Shown here: in pieces, positions 1 through 6,030 of the stretch
How the letters are laid out: each line of letters starts with the position of its first letter
Numbering within the stretch: position 1 is the first letter of the stretch
DNA from: Candidatus Fischerbacteria bacterium RBG_13_37_8
GTDB lineage: Bacteria; Acidobacteriota; HRBIN11; MFGW01
Length of the DNA: 6,548 nucleotides
Assembly (NCBI GenBank): GCA_001780385.1
Contig: MFGW01000232.1
Span: 124,409 to 130,956 of the forward strand
Direction of reading: 5' to 3'
Translations under genes and position numbers: made by a program
The notes under the pieces: model-generated
Database searches by the model: none
What the model was told of the DNA's origin: nothing
Seen by the model: only the letters and a program-made list of their open reading frames with translations

Positions 1-174
1 TGGTCACGGGAAGAAGCATTTAAGGAAATGTTGAAATTTGGGCATAGGTCAAGAATATTATTCTGGTGGAAATATAGGCTTTCTGCCATAGAGAAGGATT
101 TGAAATTAATAAGTTACATGAATAGTTTACAATACAATGATCAATTGTTAGAAATAATAGATTTCTTGCTGTAG
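1..174 (+). CDS. 3' end of an unidentified protein, possibly DNA polymerase III delta subunit (HolA-like)
   Basis: An open frame runs from the first base of the window to a TAG at 172-174 and encodes the last 57 residues of a protein that starts upstream. It begins WSREEAFKEM and ends LLEIIDFLL. The fragment looks helical: a basic and aromatic stretch (HRSRILFWWKYR, residues 15-26), then a heptad-like segment with an Asp-x-Lys (DLK, residues 33-35). The pattern of a WS-x-E-E opening, a 'D-x-x-K' helix and a final LLE-x-x-x-x-L is reminiscent of the C-terminal helical collar domain of HolA, the clamp-loader delta subunit. The match is weak and judged by eye. The rpsO promoter follows 56 bases later, so the gene probably ends its own transcription unit or reads through into rpsO. 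The reading frame is well supported, the identity is not. Confidence 0.55.
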   Translation, partial: WSREEAFKEMLKFGHRSRILFWWKYRLSAIEKDLKLISYMNSLQYNDQLLEIIDFLL

Positions 175-230
175 AGATGACTGCATAGATAACATATACA
201 CAGATTAAGAGCCTTTAATTGAGGAAAAGG

Positions 231-259
231 TTGAAATTATTTTAAAGATTGATTACAAT
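231..259 (+). promoter_or_regulatory. Sigma-70-type promoter for rpsO-pnp
   Basis: A -35 box TTGAAA (231-236) and a -10 box TACAAT (254-259) are separated by exactly 17 bases. Each hexamer differs from the bacterial housekeeping consensus at one position. Transcription would start near 266, leaving a leader of about 20 bases before the rpsO start codon, just enough for the ribosome binding site. No S15-binding pseudoknot leader like that of E. coli rpsO could fit in so short a leader. Confidence 0.7.
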
Positions 260-275
260 GTATTTATTAGAAATT

Positions 276-280
276 GGAGG
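276..280 (+). promoter_or_regulatory. Ribosome binding site fixing the TTG start of rpsO
   Basis: GGAGG lies six bases upstream of the TTG at 287. No ATG or GTG start fits the conserved S15 N-terminus. The next in-frame TTG (293) is 12 bases away, so the TTG at 287 is the best-spaced start. Confidence 0.75.
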
Positions 281-286
281 TTAACT

Positions 287-556
287 TTGGTTTTGAATAA
301 ATTTGATAAGGATAAAGTTATAACTGAATACAAGACAGCAGATAATGATACTGGTTCTCCTGAAGTACAGATAGCACTGATTACCTTTAGAATTAATGCT
401 CTCACTGAACATTTTAAAATGCACAAAAAGGATTATCATTCACGGCGAGGTTTATTAAAATTAGTAGGCCATAGGAGAAAATTATTGAATTATCTGCAAA
501 AGAAAGATAAAACGAGATATATTAATTTAATTCAGCGGCTTGGAATAAGAAAATAG
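287..556 (+). CDS. rpsO: 30S ribosomal protein S15
   Basis: This 89-residue protein is the primary 16S rRNA-binding protein S15. It binds the central domain of 16S rRNA early in 30S assembly and sits near an intersubunit bridge. The family signature is complete: DTGSPEVQIALIT (residues 21-33), the LTEHFK-x-HKKDYHSRRGLL stretch (about 39-57) with the conserved HSRRGL rRNA-contact residues, GHRRKLLNYL, and the C-terminal LGIRK. Length matches the family norm of 88-89. The start is a TTG supported by GGAGG at 276-280. It has its own near-consensus promoter upstream, and pnp follows after 29 bases, the classical rpsO-pnp arrangement of many bacteria. No truncation or missing residue is seen. Confidence 0.97.
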   Translation: MVLNKFDKDKVITEYKTADNDTGSPEVQIALITFRINALTEHFKMHKKDYHSRRGLLKLVGHRRKLLNYLQKKDKTRYINLIQRLGIRK

Positions 557-585
557 TTCTGCTGCTAAAAAGGAAGAACAAACAA

Positions 586-2721
586 ATGTATGAAAGAATC
601 GAGATTGATTTTGAAGGAAAACAAATAAAAGCAGAAATTAAAAAAATTGCTAAACAAAGTGATGGTTCTGCTTTGGTTCAAGTTGGGGATACGGTTATAG
701 CAGCAATGGTTTGCTATAATAAGATACCCAGGGAAGAAGCGGATTTTTTACCACTTATTGTTGATTACAGGGAAAATACTTATGCTGCCGGAAAGTTTCC
801 CGGTGGTTTTTTCAAAAGAGAAGGACGTCCCACTGAACATGAAATATTGAAGAGCAGGCTTATTGATAGAAGTTTGCGGCCATTATTCCCAAAGGCTTAT
901 TACCATGATACTCAGGTGATATGCTATGTTTATTCAGCAGATCCAAATTGTGATCCTGATATTGTGGCTTTAAATGCAGCAGCGCTGTCTTTATATTTTT
1001 CACCGATACCATTTGATGTACCATTAGCTGCGGTAAGGATTGGATTAGTTGATGGGAATTTTTTAATTAATCCAGGTTATGAGGATTTGAATAATAGTGA
1101 TTTGAATTTAGTAATGGTAGGAACGCATGAGGGTATTGTTACGGTTGAAGCGCGAGGCAGAGAAGTACCTGAAGAAACTGTGGTTGCTGCACTTAAGCTG
1201 GGTTTTGAGAAGATTAAATTTTTATCTTTAGAATATTTGAAGTATTTTGAGAATGCGCCGGTTAAAAAAATAGAAGTACCGTCATTGAAGGTATCTGATG
1301 AAGTGTATGCAGATGTTAAAAACAGAATTAGTGACCGCTTAAGACAGGCTCTTTTTACTTCCGGCAAACTAGCTTCAAGAGATGCTCAGCATGCATTATA
1401 CATGGAGATTCTTGATGAAATACCGGAAGATCAACAGGAAAAGAGGAAAGAGACTTCCCTAGCAATTCAAAAGATAAAGGATGAAATGGTTCGTGACATA
1501 ATTGTGCAGGAAGGGATAAGAGCTGATGGAAGAGGTCATAAAGAGGTAAGAAATATTGAATGTCAGGTGAATCTGTTACCGAGAACACATGGCTCTGCAT
1601 TATTTACGAGAGGAGAAACCCAGGCATTGGTAACGATAACACTTGGCACTGCTGAAGATGCTCAAATAATAGATGTTTTAGAAGGTGAATCATCAAAACG
1701 GTTTATGCTTCATTATAATTTTCCTCCTTTTTCAGTAAATGAAGTAAGTCCGTTAAGAGGTACTTCGCGACGTGAAATTGGTCATGGTGCTTTAGCGGAA
1801 AGAGCGTTATTGCCATTGATACCAGTTGAAGAAAAATTTCCGTATACCATACGAGTGGTATCAGATATACTTGAATCGAATGGTTCTTCCTCAATGGCTA
1901 CGGTGTGTGGTGGTTCACTTGCACTCATGGATGCAGGTGTACCTATTCATACTGCTGTTGCAGGAATTGCAATGGGATTGATCACAAAAGATGATAAATA
2001 TGTAATATTGACCGATATTGCCGGTGATGAAGATCATTCTGGAGATATGGATTTTAAAGTTGCGGGCACAGAGAAAGGAATAACTTCATTTCAAATGGAT
2101 ATTAAAATTAAAGGACTAACCATTGATATAATGGCAGAGGCAATGCAACAGGCAAACGAAGCGAGAATGAAAGTACTTGAAATGATGAATAAGACGATAG
2201 AAAAATCGCGGGATTCCATTTCTCCCTTTGCTCCGAAACTTGTTATTAAACAGATTCCTATTGAAAAAATAGCAGCTTTAATAGGACCTGGTGGTAAAAT
2301 GGTGAAAAGCATTATTGAAAGAACAGGAGTTAAGATAGATATACAGGATAATGGAAAAGTAACTGTTGCTTCAAATGAAGAAGAATCGATCAGAAAAGCA
2401 TGTGAAATAATCGATCAAATAGCTTTTGAAGCAGAGAGAGGAAAAACATATACAGGAAAAGTTACCAGGATAGAAAATTATGGAGCATTTGTGGAAATAT
2501 CTCCAGGAACGGTTGGATTAATGCATATTTCTGAATTTGCGAATCATCGCATTAGAGATCTTCGCGATGAAATAAAAGAAGGAGATATTTTGACCGTTAA
2601 GGTCATTGGTCTGGAAGATAATAAAATTAGATTAAGTCATAAAGAATTTCATACCCCGAAAGATCAGAACCGGTCGAATGACAGACCGCGTCAAAGGCAG
2701 CCTGACAAGGAACGCTATTGA
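586..2721 (+). CDS. pnp: Polyribonucleotide nucleotidyltransferase (polynucleotide phosphorylase)
   Basis: PNPase is a trimeric 3'-to-5' phosphorolytic exoribonuclease that releases nucleoside diphosphates during mRNA decay and can also add 3' tails. All domains of the 711-residue enzyme are visible: first RNase PH fold (about 10-140, with the FFKREGRPTEHE motif), an all-helical linker (about 145-310), second, catalytic RNase PH fold (about 315-545), KH domain with GPGGK at 567-571, and S1 domain (about 619-690), then a short basic, polar tail. The catalytic core carries TSRREIGHG and GDEDHSGDMDFKVAGT. D481 and D487 there correspond to the metal-binding D486 and D492 of E. coli. The ATG has AGGAAG at 571-576, nine bases upstream. 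A five-pair stem, 556-560 with 575-579, could partly cover this site. A tRNA gene starts three bases after the stop. Antisense frames inside it are shadows. Confidence 0.98.
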   Translation: MYERIEIDFEGKQIKAEIKKIAKQSDGSALVQVGDTVIAAMVCYNKIPREEADFLPLIVDYRENTYAAGKFPGGFFKREGRPTEHEILKSRLIDRSLRPLFPKAYYHDTQVICYVYSADPNCDPDIVALNAAALSLYFSPIPFDVPLAAVRIGLVDGNFLINPGYEDLNNSDLNLVMVGTHEGIVTVEARGREVPEETVVAALKLGFEKIKFLSLEYLKYFENAPVKKIEVPSLKVSDEVYADVKNRISDRLRQALFTSGKLASRDAQHALYMEILDEIPEDQQEKRKETSLAIQKIKDEMVRDIIVQEGIRADGRGHKEVRNIECQVNLLPRTHGSALFTRGETQALVTITLGTAEDAQIIDVLEGESSKRFMLHYNFPPFSVNEVSPLRGTSRREIGHGALAERALLPLIPVEEKFPYTIRVVSDILESNGSSSMATVCGGSLALMDAGVPIHTAVAGIAMGLITKDDKYVILTDIAGDEDHSGDMDFKVAGTEKGITSFQMDIKIKGLTIDIMAEAMQQANEARMKVLEMMNKTIEKSRDSISPFAPKLVIKQIPIEKIAALIGPGGKMVKSIIERTGVKIDIQDNGKVTVASNEEESIRKACEIIDQIAFEAERGKTYTGKVTRIENYGAFVEISPGTVGLMHISEFANHRIRDLRDEIKEGDILTVKVIGLEDNKIRLSHKEFHTPKDQNRSNDRPRQRQPDKERY

Positions 2722-2724
2722 ACT

Positions 2725-2815
2725 GGAGGGTTGGCCGAGCGGTTTAAGGCGGCGGTCTTGAAAACCGCTTCCCATTAGTAATGGGACGTGGGTTCGAATC
2801 CTACACCCTCCGCCA
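2725..2815 (+). tRNA. tRNA-Ser(UGA), CCA encoded
   Basis: A complete class II tRNA folds here. The acceptor stem GGAGGGT (2725-2731) pairs fully with ACCCTCC (2805-2811), followed by discriminator G2812 (usual for serine) and an encoded CCA (2813-2815). The anticodon stem is 2752-2756 with 2764-2768, and its seven-base loop CTTGAAA places the anticodon TGA at 2759-2761, reading UCA. The long variable arm typical of serine tRNAs pairs 2771-2776 with 2780-2785 around an AGT loop. The T stem 2788-2792 with 2800-2804 encloses TTCGAAT. It starts three bases after the pnp stop and ends 27 bases before the next gene, with no separate promoter or terminator visible, so it is probably cut out of a longer transcript. 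Confidence 0.97.
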
Positions 2816-2842
2816 TATTATTTCGTTAGAAAGGGACAAGAA

Positions 2843-3259
2843 ATGAAAGTGTACCTTACTACAACTGCCCATTTCTGCGCCGGTCATAGATTATATGATC
2901 CATTATTATCAAATGAAAAAAATGCAGAAATCTTTGGAAAATGCAGTAATCCATCCGGTCATGGTCATAACTATAAATTATTTGTTACCGTGTGCGGTTT
3001 GCCAGATCCTGCAACTGGTATGATTATTGATCTTACAGAGTTAAAGAATACAATAGAAGAAAAATTAATCAAGCTTGTTGATCATAAGAATCTCAATACG
3101 GATGTTTCATTTTTAAAAGGCATTAATCCAACCGCTGAAAATCTTGTAGTAAAATTTTGGGAAATTTTACATGAGGCACTGCCAGAAATTCTCTATGAGC
3201 TTACATTGTATGAAACTGATAAACAATGGGTTTCTTTCAAGGGGATGAAACGTTTATAA
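2843..3259 (+). CDS. 6-pyruvoyl-tetrahydropterin synthase family protein, canonical active site
   Basis: This 138-residue protein belongs to the PTPS/QueD (T-fold) family. Members turn 7,8-dihydroneopterin triphosphate into 6-pyruvoyl-tetrahydropterin (towards biopterin) or 6-carboxy-tetrahydropterin (towards queuosine). All catalytic parts are present: zinc ligands H15, H40 and H42, catalytic C34, the D80-H81 pair in VDHKNLN, PTAEN (96-100), and the pterin-anchoring E124 in LYE. The Cys lies six positions before HGH (CSNPSGHGH), the spacing of the eukaryotic-type PTPS; QueD usually has CxxxHGH. The segment GHGHNYK and DPATGMIIDL also resemble the animal enzyme. A biopterin-type role is therefore favoured over queuosine, by motif only. 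The ATG has AAGGG at 2831-2835. The stop TAA shares its last base with the ATG of the glycosyltransferase. The generic annotation would be QueD-like. Confidence 0.93.
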   Translation: MKVYLTTTAHFCAGHRLYDPLLSNEKNAEIFGKCSNPSGHGHNYKLFVTVCGLPDPATGMIIDLTELKNTIEEKLIKLVDHKNLNTDVSFLKGINPTAENLVVKFWEILHEALPEILYELTLYETDKQWVSFKGMKRL

Positions 3260-4407
3260 TGCATTTTTTTGAATGGCTGCCTGTGGCAATTTTCTACTAT
3301 ATCCTTCCTGTGCTTATTGTTATTAAATGGCTTCAATTTATCCGCTTGTCCAGCATTGCTAAAAACTACAGCATCCCATTACTTTCTTCCCAGACAGTAT
3401 TTCAAGAAACAGTATCTTTTATTGTGCCTGCAAGAAATGAAGAATTCACCATAGAAAAATGTTTAAGAAGTATTATGCAGTCTGGTTATCCTGTAAATCA
3501 AATTATTGTTGTGGATGACCAATCAATAGATAAAACTTCAGAAATCGTAAAATCTCTTCAAAAAGAAGATGTTCGAATAGAGCTGGTTACTGTAGAAAAC
3601 CTTCCTGGAGGCTGGACAGGCAAAAATTATGCTCAATTTATTGGAGCCCTCAAAAGTAAAAGTGAATGGCTGATTTTTATTGATTCTGATGTTGTGATTA
3701 GCCTGAATGCGGTGAATACTATTCTGGTTTTCACTCATGAAAAAGGTATAGACTTTTTATCGATTTCTCCCTTTCAAATTTGTGAAAAATATTATGAGAA
3801 GCTTTTGCAACCAGAAATTTTTAATTTGCTTAACTATCTTTATCCTTTCAATAAAATAAATACTGCTCATTCTAAATCTATTGCTGCAAATGGTTCCTTT
3901 ATGATTATAAAAAGAAGGCATTACTTTGACAGTGGAGGTCATGAATCAGTTAAACAATCTATATTAGAAGATGTAGCCTTTGCAAAGAAAGTGCATGAAA
4001 AAGGGTACAGGGTTTCATTGGTTCATGGAGAACCTATAGTTGCAAGCCGGATGTATAGAAGTTTTTTACAGCTATGGAGAGGATGGTCTAAGAATCTCTA
4101 TTTAATTATAAAAGAAAGCAAGAAAAATTTCTTAAATATTTTATTGCAATATGTTTTTATGTACCTGTACCCCTTAATATATTATATTATTTTCAGAAAA
4201 CTCTATATATCACTGTTGTATTATGTCATTTTTGCTGTTTTACAATGTATCATGCGAATAAAAAATAAGCATTATTTTCACTATCATATTTTTTATCCTT
4301 TTTATGGTTTTATTATAATTGTACTTATGATAAATTCATATATCCAACTATCAATTTTTAAGAGGGCACAATGGAAACAAAGAATTTATTATTCAGTCAA
4401 GAATTAG
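3259..4407 (+). CDS. Membrane family-2 glycosyltransferase, CruC/CrtQ/HpnB-like
   Basis: This 382-residue protein is a GT-A fold, family-2 glycosyltransferase that would transfer a sugar from a nucleotide sugar to a lipid or small acceptor at the cytoplasmic face of a membrane. In order: N-terminal membrane helix (about 8-28), PARNEE (57-62), VDDQSIDKT (85-93), GGWTGK (117-122), the metal-binding DSD (142-144), GGHE (226-229), the probable catalytic-base pair ED (237-238), RMY (264-266) and RGWSKN (274-279), then about three hydrophobic helices (293-312, 316-332, 345-365). The GWTGK, GGHE-x-V and RMY...GWSKN set recalls chlorobactene glucosyltransferase CruC, CrtQ and hopene-associated HpnB. 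The acceptor cannot be read from sequence. An in-frame ATG at 3226 lies inside the preceding gene and lacks a ribosome site. The ATG at 3259 overlaps that gene's TAA, with AAGGGG at 3239-3244, and leads directly into the membrane helix. Its 3' end overlaps the next gene by 37 bases. Confidence 0.88.
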   Translation: MHFFEWLPVAIFYYILPVLIVIKWLQFIRLSSIAKNYSIPLLSSQTVFQETVSFIVPARNEEFTIEKCLRSIMQSGYPVNQIIVVDDQSIDKTSEIVKSLQKEDVRIELVTVENLPGGWTGKNYAQFIGALKSKSEWLIFIDSDVVISLNAVNTILVFTHEKGIDFLSISPFQICEKYYEKLLQPEIFNLLNYLYPFNKINTAHSKSIAANGSFMIIKRRHYFDSGGHESVKQSILEDVAFAKKVHEKGYRVSLVHGEPIVASRMYRSFLQLWRGWSKNLYLIIKESKKNFLNILLQYVFMYLYPLIYYIIFRKLYISLLYYVIFAVLQCIMRIKNKHYFHYHIFYPFYGFIIIVLMINSYIQLSIFKRAQWKQRIYYSVKN

Positions 4408-4868
4408 AGCTTACCATAGAAACATATTTCAGTGCAGCGCATAGTTATCACAGGGAAGAGCTGGATGAAGAGGAAAACAGGAAATTATTTGGTGAGTATT
4501 ATTCTATTTATCCACATGGGCATAATTATAAACTAATAGTATCTGTGAGAGGTACAGTCAATCCGAAGGATGGCATGATTATAAATTTTCATCATCTTGA
4601 AGAAAAAATTAATGCATTTATAATGAGGGAATTACACTATACTTATCTTAATTTACAGGTAGAATATTTTAGGTATCATACACCGACAACGGAGCATATC
4701 TGTTTATATCTTTGGGGTCGGATCGGGGAGATTCTTTTGCCGTTAATACTGTATAAAATTAGGCTTTACGAAGATGAAACATTGTATGTGGAGTGCAAAT
4801 ATGATGATGAAGAGGAGAATGAGAAAAGAGAGGGGAGTGGTGGATTTTTATTATTAACAAGTGTATGA
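4371..4868 (+). CDS. PTPS-family paralogue lacking the catalytic Cys and Asp-His pair
   Basis: This 165-residue protein has the PTPS fold signature but an altered active site. Kept are the zinc-ligand histidines H24 (FSAAHSY), H49 and H51 (HGHNYKL), the PTTE segment (105-108) and the pterin-anchoring E134 (LYE). In an ungapped alignment to the first PTPS (2843-3259), catalytic C34 becomes Y43, and the D80-H81 pair becomes H89-Y90. It also has a C-terminal acidic tail (DDEEENEKREG, 145-155) and ends LLLTSV. The protein could bind zinc and a pterin without the usual catalysis, run a different reaction, or serve as a partner subunit of the intact PTPS. The ATG is preceded by AGAGGG (4361-4366) and lies inside the glycosyltransferase gene. 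No other start precedes the conserved fold. The reading frame is unbroken, so it is not an obvious pseudogene. Confidence 0.87.
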   Translation: METKNLLFSQELELTIETYFSAAHSYHREELDEEENRKLFGEYYSIYPHGHNYKLIVSVRGTVNPKDGMIINFHHLEEKINAFIMRELHYTYLNLQVEYFRYHTPTTEHICLYLWGRIGEILLPLILYKIRLYEDETLYVECKYDDEEENEKREGSGGFLLLTSV

Positions 4869-4896
4869 TATAGAATGAGTTAATAATGGAGGAAGA

Positions 4897-5673
4897 ATGG
4901 AAATAGAAGCTTTTGAAATAAAACATAAATTAGAAGATGACAATAGCAGTTATTGTTTTTACACTGAGGGTTTAAGCATCCGGGAAATGCCGGAATTGGA
5001 ATTACGAAATATTCCGCCTGAATTTATGATAAGGGCAAAGAATATAATTATGAGTGTAGCTGAACATATGCTCAGTCAATCATATGATAAGGAAAAGCAT
5101 GTTCTTGAGATTCGAGATATGATGCATAAACATAGTTTTCCTCTATCACTAGTAGAATTGCCGCTAGGCAGTTCATTATTTGGAGGAGCTTGCATCAGGA
5201 TAGTAGATTATTATGAAGAAGAAGAGCAAGTTCCGCAGAGCATAGATAAGGTAATATTACAAACTTTATTGCTGGATGGCATCAATTTATTAAACAATGA
5301 AAGTTATAAAGAAGCATTGGAATTATTTGAAAAATGTAATAAATTGGCCCCTAAGTTTTCAACAGCCTATAAATTCAAGGGAGAAGTTGATTTATATCTC
5401 AATGATACAACAGGAGCCATTGAGGATTTTACGAAAGCAATTGAAATGGGAGATGATGATTCGACAATATATTATAACAGGGCAATAGCTTATGGCATGG
5501 CAAATGATTATGAAAATTCAATAAAGGATATAAATCGTTATATAGAATTATGTCCTGATGAACCAATTGGGTATGAGCAAAGGATCGTTATATATGATAA
5601 ATTTGGCAAACAAGAAGAAGCCAAGAACGATAGAAAATTTTTACAGGTGTTAAAGCAAAAATTGCAGTATTAA
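4897..5673 (+). CDS. TPR-repeat protein with an unrecognised N-terminal domain
   Basis: This 258-residue soluble protein has no signal peptide or membrane segment. Residues 122-257 form tetratricopeptide repeats: about 122-155 (YKEALELFEKCNKLAP), 156-189 (GAIEDFTKAIEMG), 190-223 (YYNRAIAY, DYENSIKDINRYIELCPDE) and a partial fourth (224-257). TPRs build protein-binding scaffolds, so a partner-binding role is likely. I do not firmly recognise residues 1-115. A 'YTEGLS...PELELRNIP' stretch (22-40) faintly recalls the DUF4262 type of opening, by eye only. The region ends in an acidic YYEEEEQ linker (105-111). The ATG is preceded by GGAGG at 4888-4892, only four bases away, which is short but usable. 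It lies 28 bases after the second PTPS gene and ahead of the terminator at 5827, so it is probably the last gene of the cluster. Confidence 0.85.
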   Translation: MEIEAFEIKHKLEDDNSSYCFYTEGLSIREMPELELRNIPPEFMIRAKNIIMSVAEHMLSQSYDKEKHVLEIRDMMHKHSFPLSLVELPLGSSLFGGACIRIVDYYEEEEQVPQSIDKVILQTLLLDGINLLNNESYKEALELFEKCNKLAPKFSTAYKFKGEVDLYLNDTTGAIEDFTKAIEMGDDDSTIYYNRAIAYGMANDYENSIKDINRYIELCPDEPIGYEQRIVIYDKFGKQEEAKNDRKFLQVLKQKLQY

Positions 5674-5711
5674 AGCGTTTCAAAATTTCTTCATCGTATT
5701 ACTATAAAGGG

Positions 5712-5740
5712 TAAAATAATAAATTTTGCAAATTATTTTA
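5712..5740 (+). repeat. AT-only inverted repeat downstream of the TPR gene
   Basis: TAAAATAAT (5712-5720) is perfectly inverted as ATTATTTTA (5732-5740) around an 11-base spacer, and TTTTA follows. It contains no GC pair, so the hairpin would be weak. It might protect the mRNA 3' end or be chance in a very AT-rich stretch. The remainder of 5674-5826 shows no gene and no convincing promoter. Confidence 0.35.
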
Positions 5741-5826
5741 TTTTATTAAAACAAAATTATCTTTCAATACGTCATATACTATACGAGTTGAATTAAAAAG
5801 AAGTCATTGCTGTTTTTACATAGAGG

Positions 5827-5881
5827 AGCTTGCCGGTGACAACGAACATGGTTTCGTTGTTCCGGCAAGCTTTCCGTTTTT
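5827..5881 (+). terminator. Strong hairpin, probable Rho-independent terminator
   Basis: AGCTTGCCGG (5827-5836) pairs over ten bases with CCGGCAAGCT (5862-5871). After a small internal bulge (TG opposite T), a further eight pairs form between 5839-5846 and 5853-5860, closing a six-base loop. The 18-pair stem is followed by TTCCG and five Ts (5877-5881). The run of Ts begins five bases beyond the stem, so termination may be less than fully efficient. It sits 153 bases after the TPR gene and about 85 bases before the next promoter, so it separates the PTPS cluster from the RAM-domain gene. On the opposite strand a run of five As, not Ts, would follow the stem only after some distance, so forward use is favoured. 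Confidence 0.75.
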
Positions 5882-5895
5882 ATTGGGAAATATTT

Positions 5896-5934
5896 TATAG
5901 TGCTGCCGCTATCGACAAGAGCGCATTCACTATA
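5896..5934. repeat. Imperfect stem-loop between terminator and promoter
   Basis: TATAGTG (5896-5902) pairs with CACTATA (5928-5934). After a symmetrical four-by-four internal loop, CGCT (5907-5910) pairs with AGCG (5920-5923) around a nine-base loop. There is no T run, and the element lies upstream of the promoter at 5966, so it is not in the RAM-gene transcript. It could act as a DNA site or as part of a read-through RNA, or be chance. No known family is recognised. Confidence 0.3.
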
Positions 5935-5947
5935 TTATTATAATGAA

Positions 5948-5970
5948 TTCAATTAAAAACTGCAATTGAA
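5948..5970. promoter_or_regulatory. Inverted repeat overlapping the -35 box, possible operator
   Basis: TTCAATT (5948-5954) is inverted as AATTGAA (5964-5970) with a nine-base spacer, giving about 16 bases centre to centre. The right arm covers most of the -35 hexamer TTGAAA, so a dimeric regulator bound here could block transcription. All but one base pair per arm are AT in an AT-rich region, so chance is a real alternative. Confidence 0.3.
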
Positions 5971-5994
5971 ATTAAGAAGGCAACCTGATATAAT
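5966..5994 (+). promoter_or_regulatory. Sigma-70-type promoter for the RAM-domain gene
   Basis: TTGAAA (5966-5971), a 17-base spacer and a perfect TATAAT (5989-5994) form one of the two best promoters in the window; the rpsO promoter has the same -35 box and spacing. Transcription would begin near 6001, giving a leader of about 114 bases before the ATG at 6115, long enough to hold the small ORF at 6031-6102. Confidence 0.72.
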
Positions 5995-6030
5995 AGGATT
6001 GATTTGAATAAATGAGGCTGGTTCTCAACA

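Noticed and set aside
212..230. CCTTT/AAAGG inverted repeat after the first partial gene, as a terminator.
   Set aside because: Only five pairs with no T run directly after. The sequence leads directly into the rpsO promoter.
1077..2312. Several minus-strand open frames of 63-96 codons inside pnp.
   Set aside because: They lie wholly antisense to a complete, well-conserved pnp gene and show no recognisable domain.
2725..2815. tRNA-Ser as an integration site for a mobile element, with the downstream cluster as cargo.
   Set aside because: No integrase, no direct repeat of the tRNA 3' end further right in the window, and base composition downstream is similar to upstream.
3226..3258. An in-frame upstream ATG that would lengthen the glycosyltransferase by 11 residues.
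   Set aside because: It lies within the PTPS coding end and lacks a ribosome site. The ATG at 3259 overlaps the PTPS stop and leads straight into the first membrane helix.
3269..3942. Short frames on both strands inside the glycosyltransferase gene.
   Set aside because: They overlap the conserved PARNEE to DSD region of the real frame and resemble no protein family.
5297..5488. A 63-codon plus-strand frame inside the TPR gene.
   Set aside because: It is out of frame with clear TPR repeats and has no distinct features.
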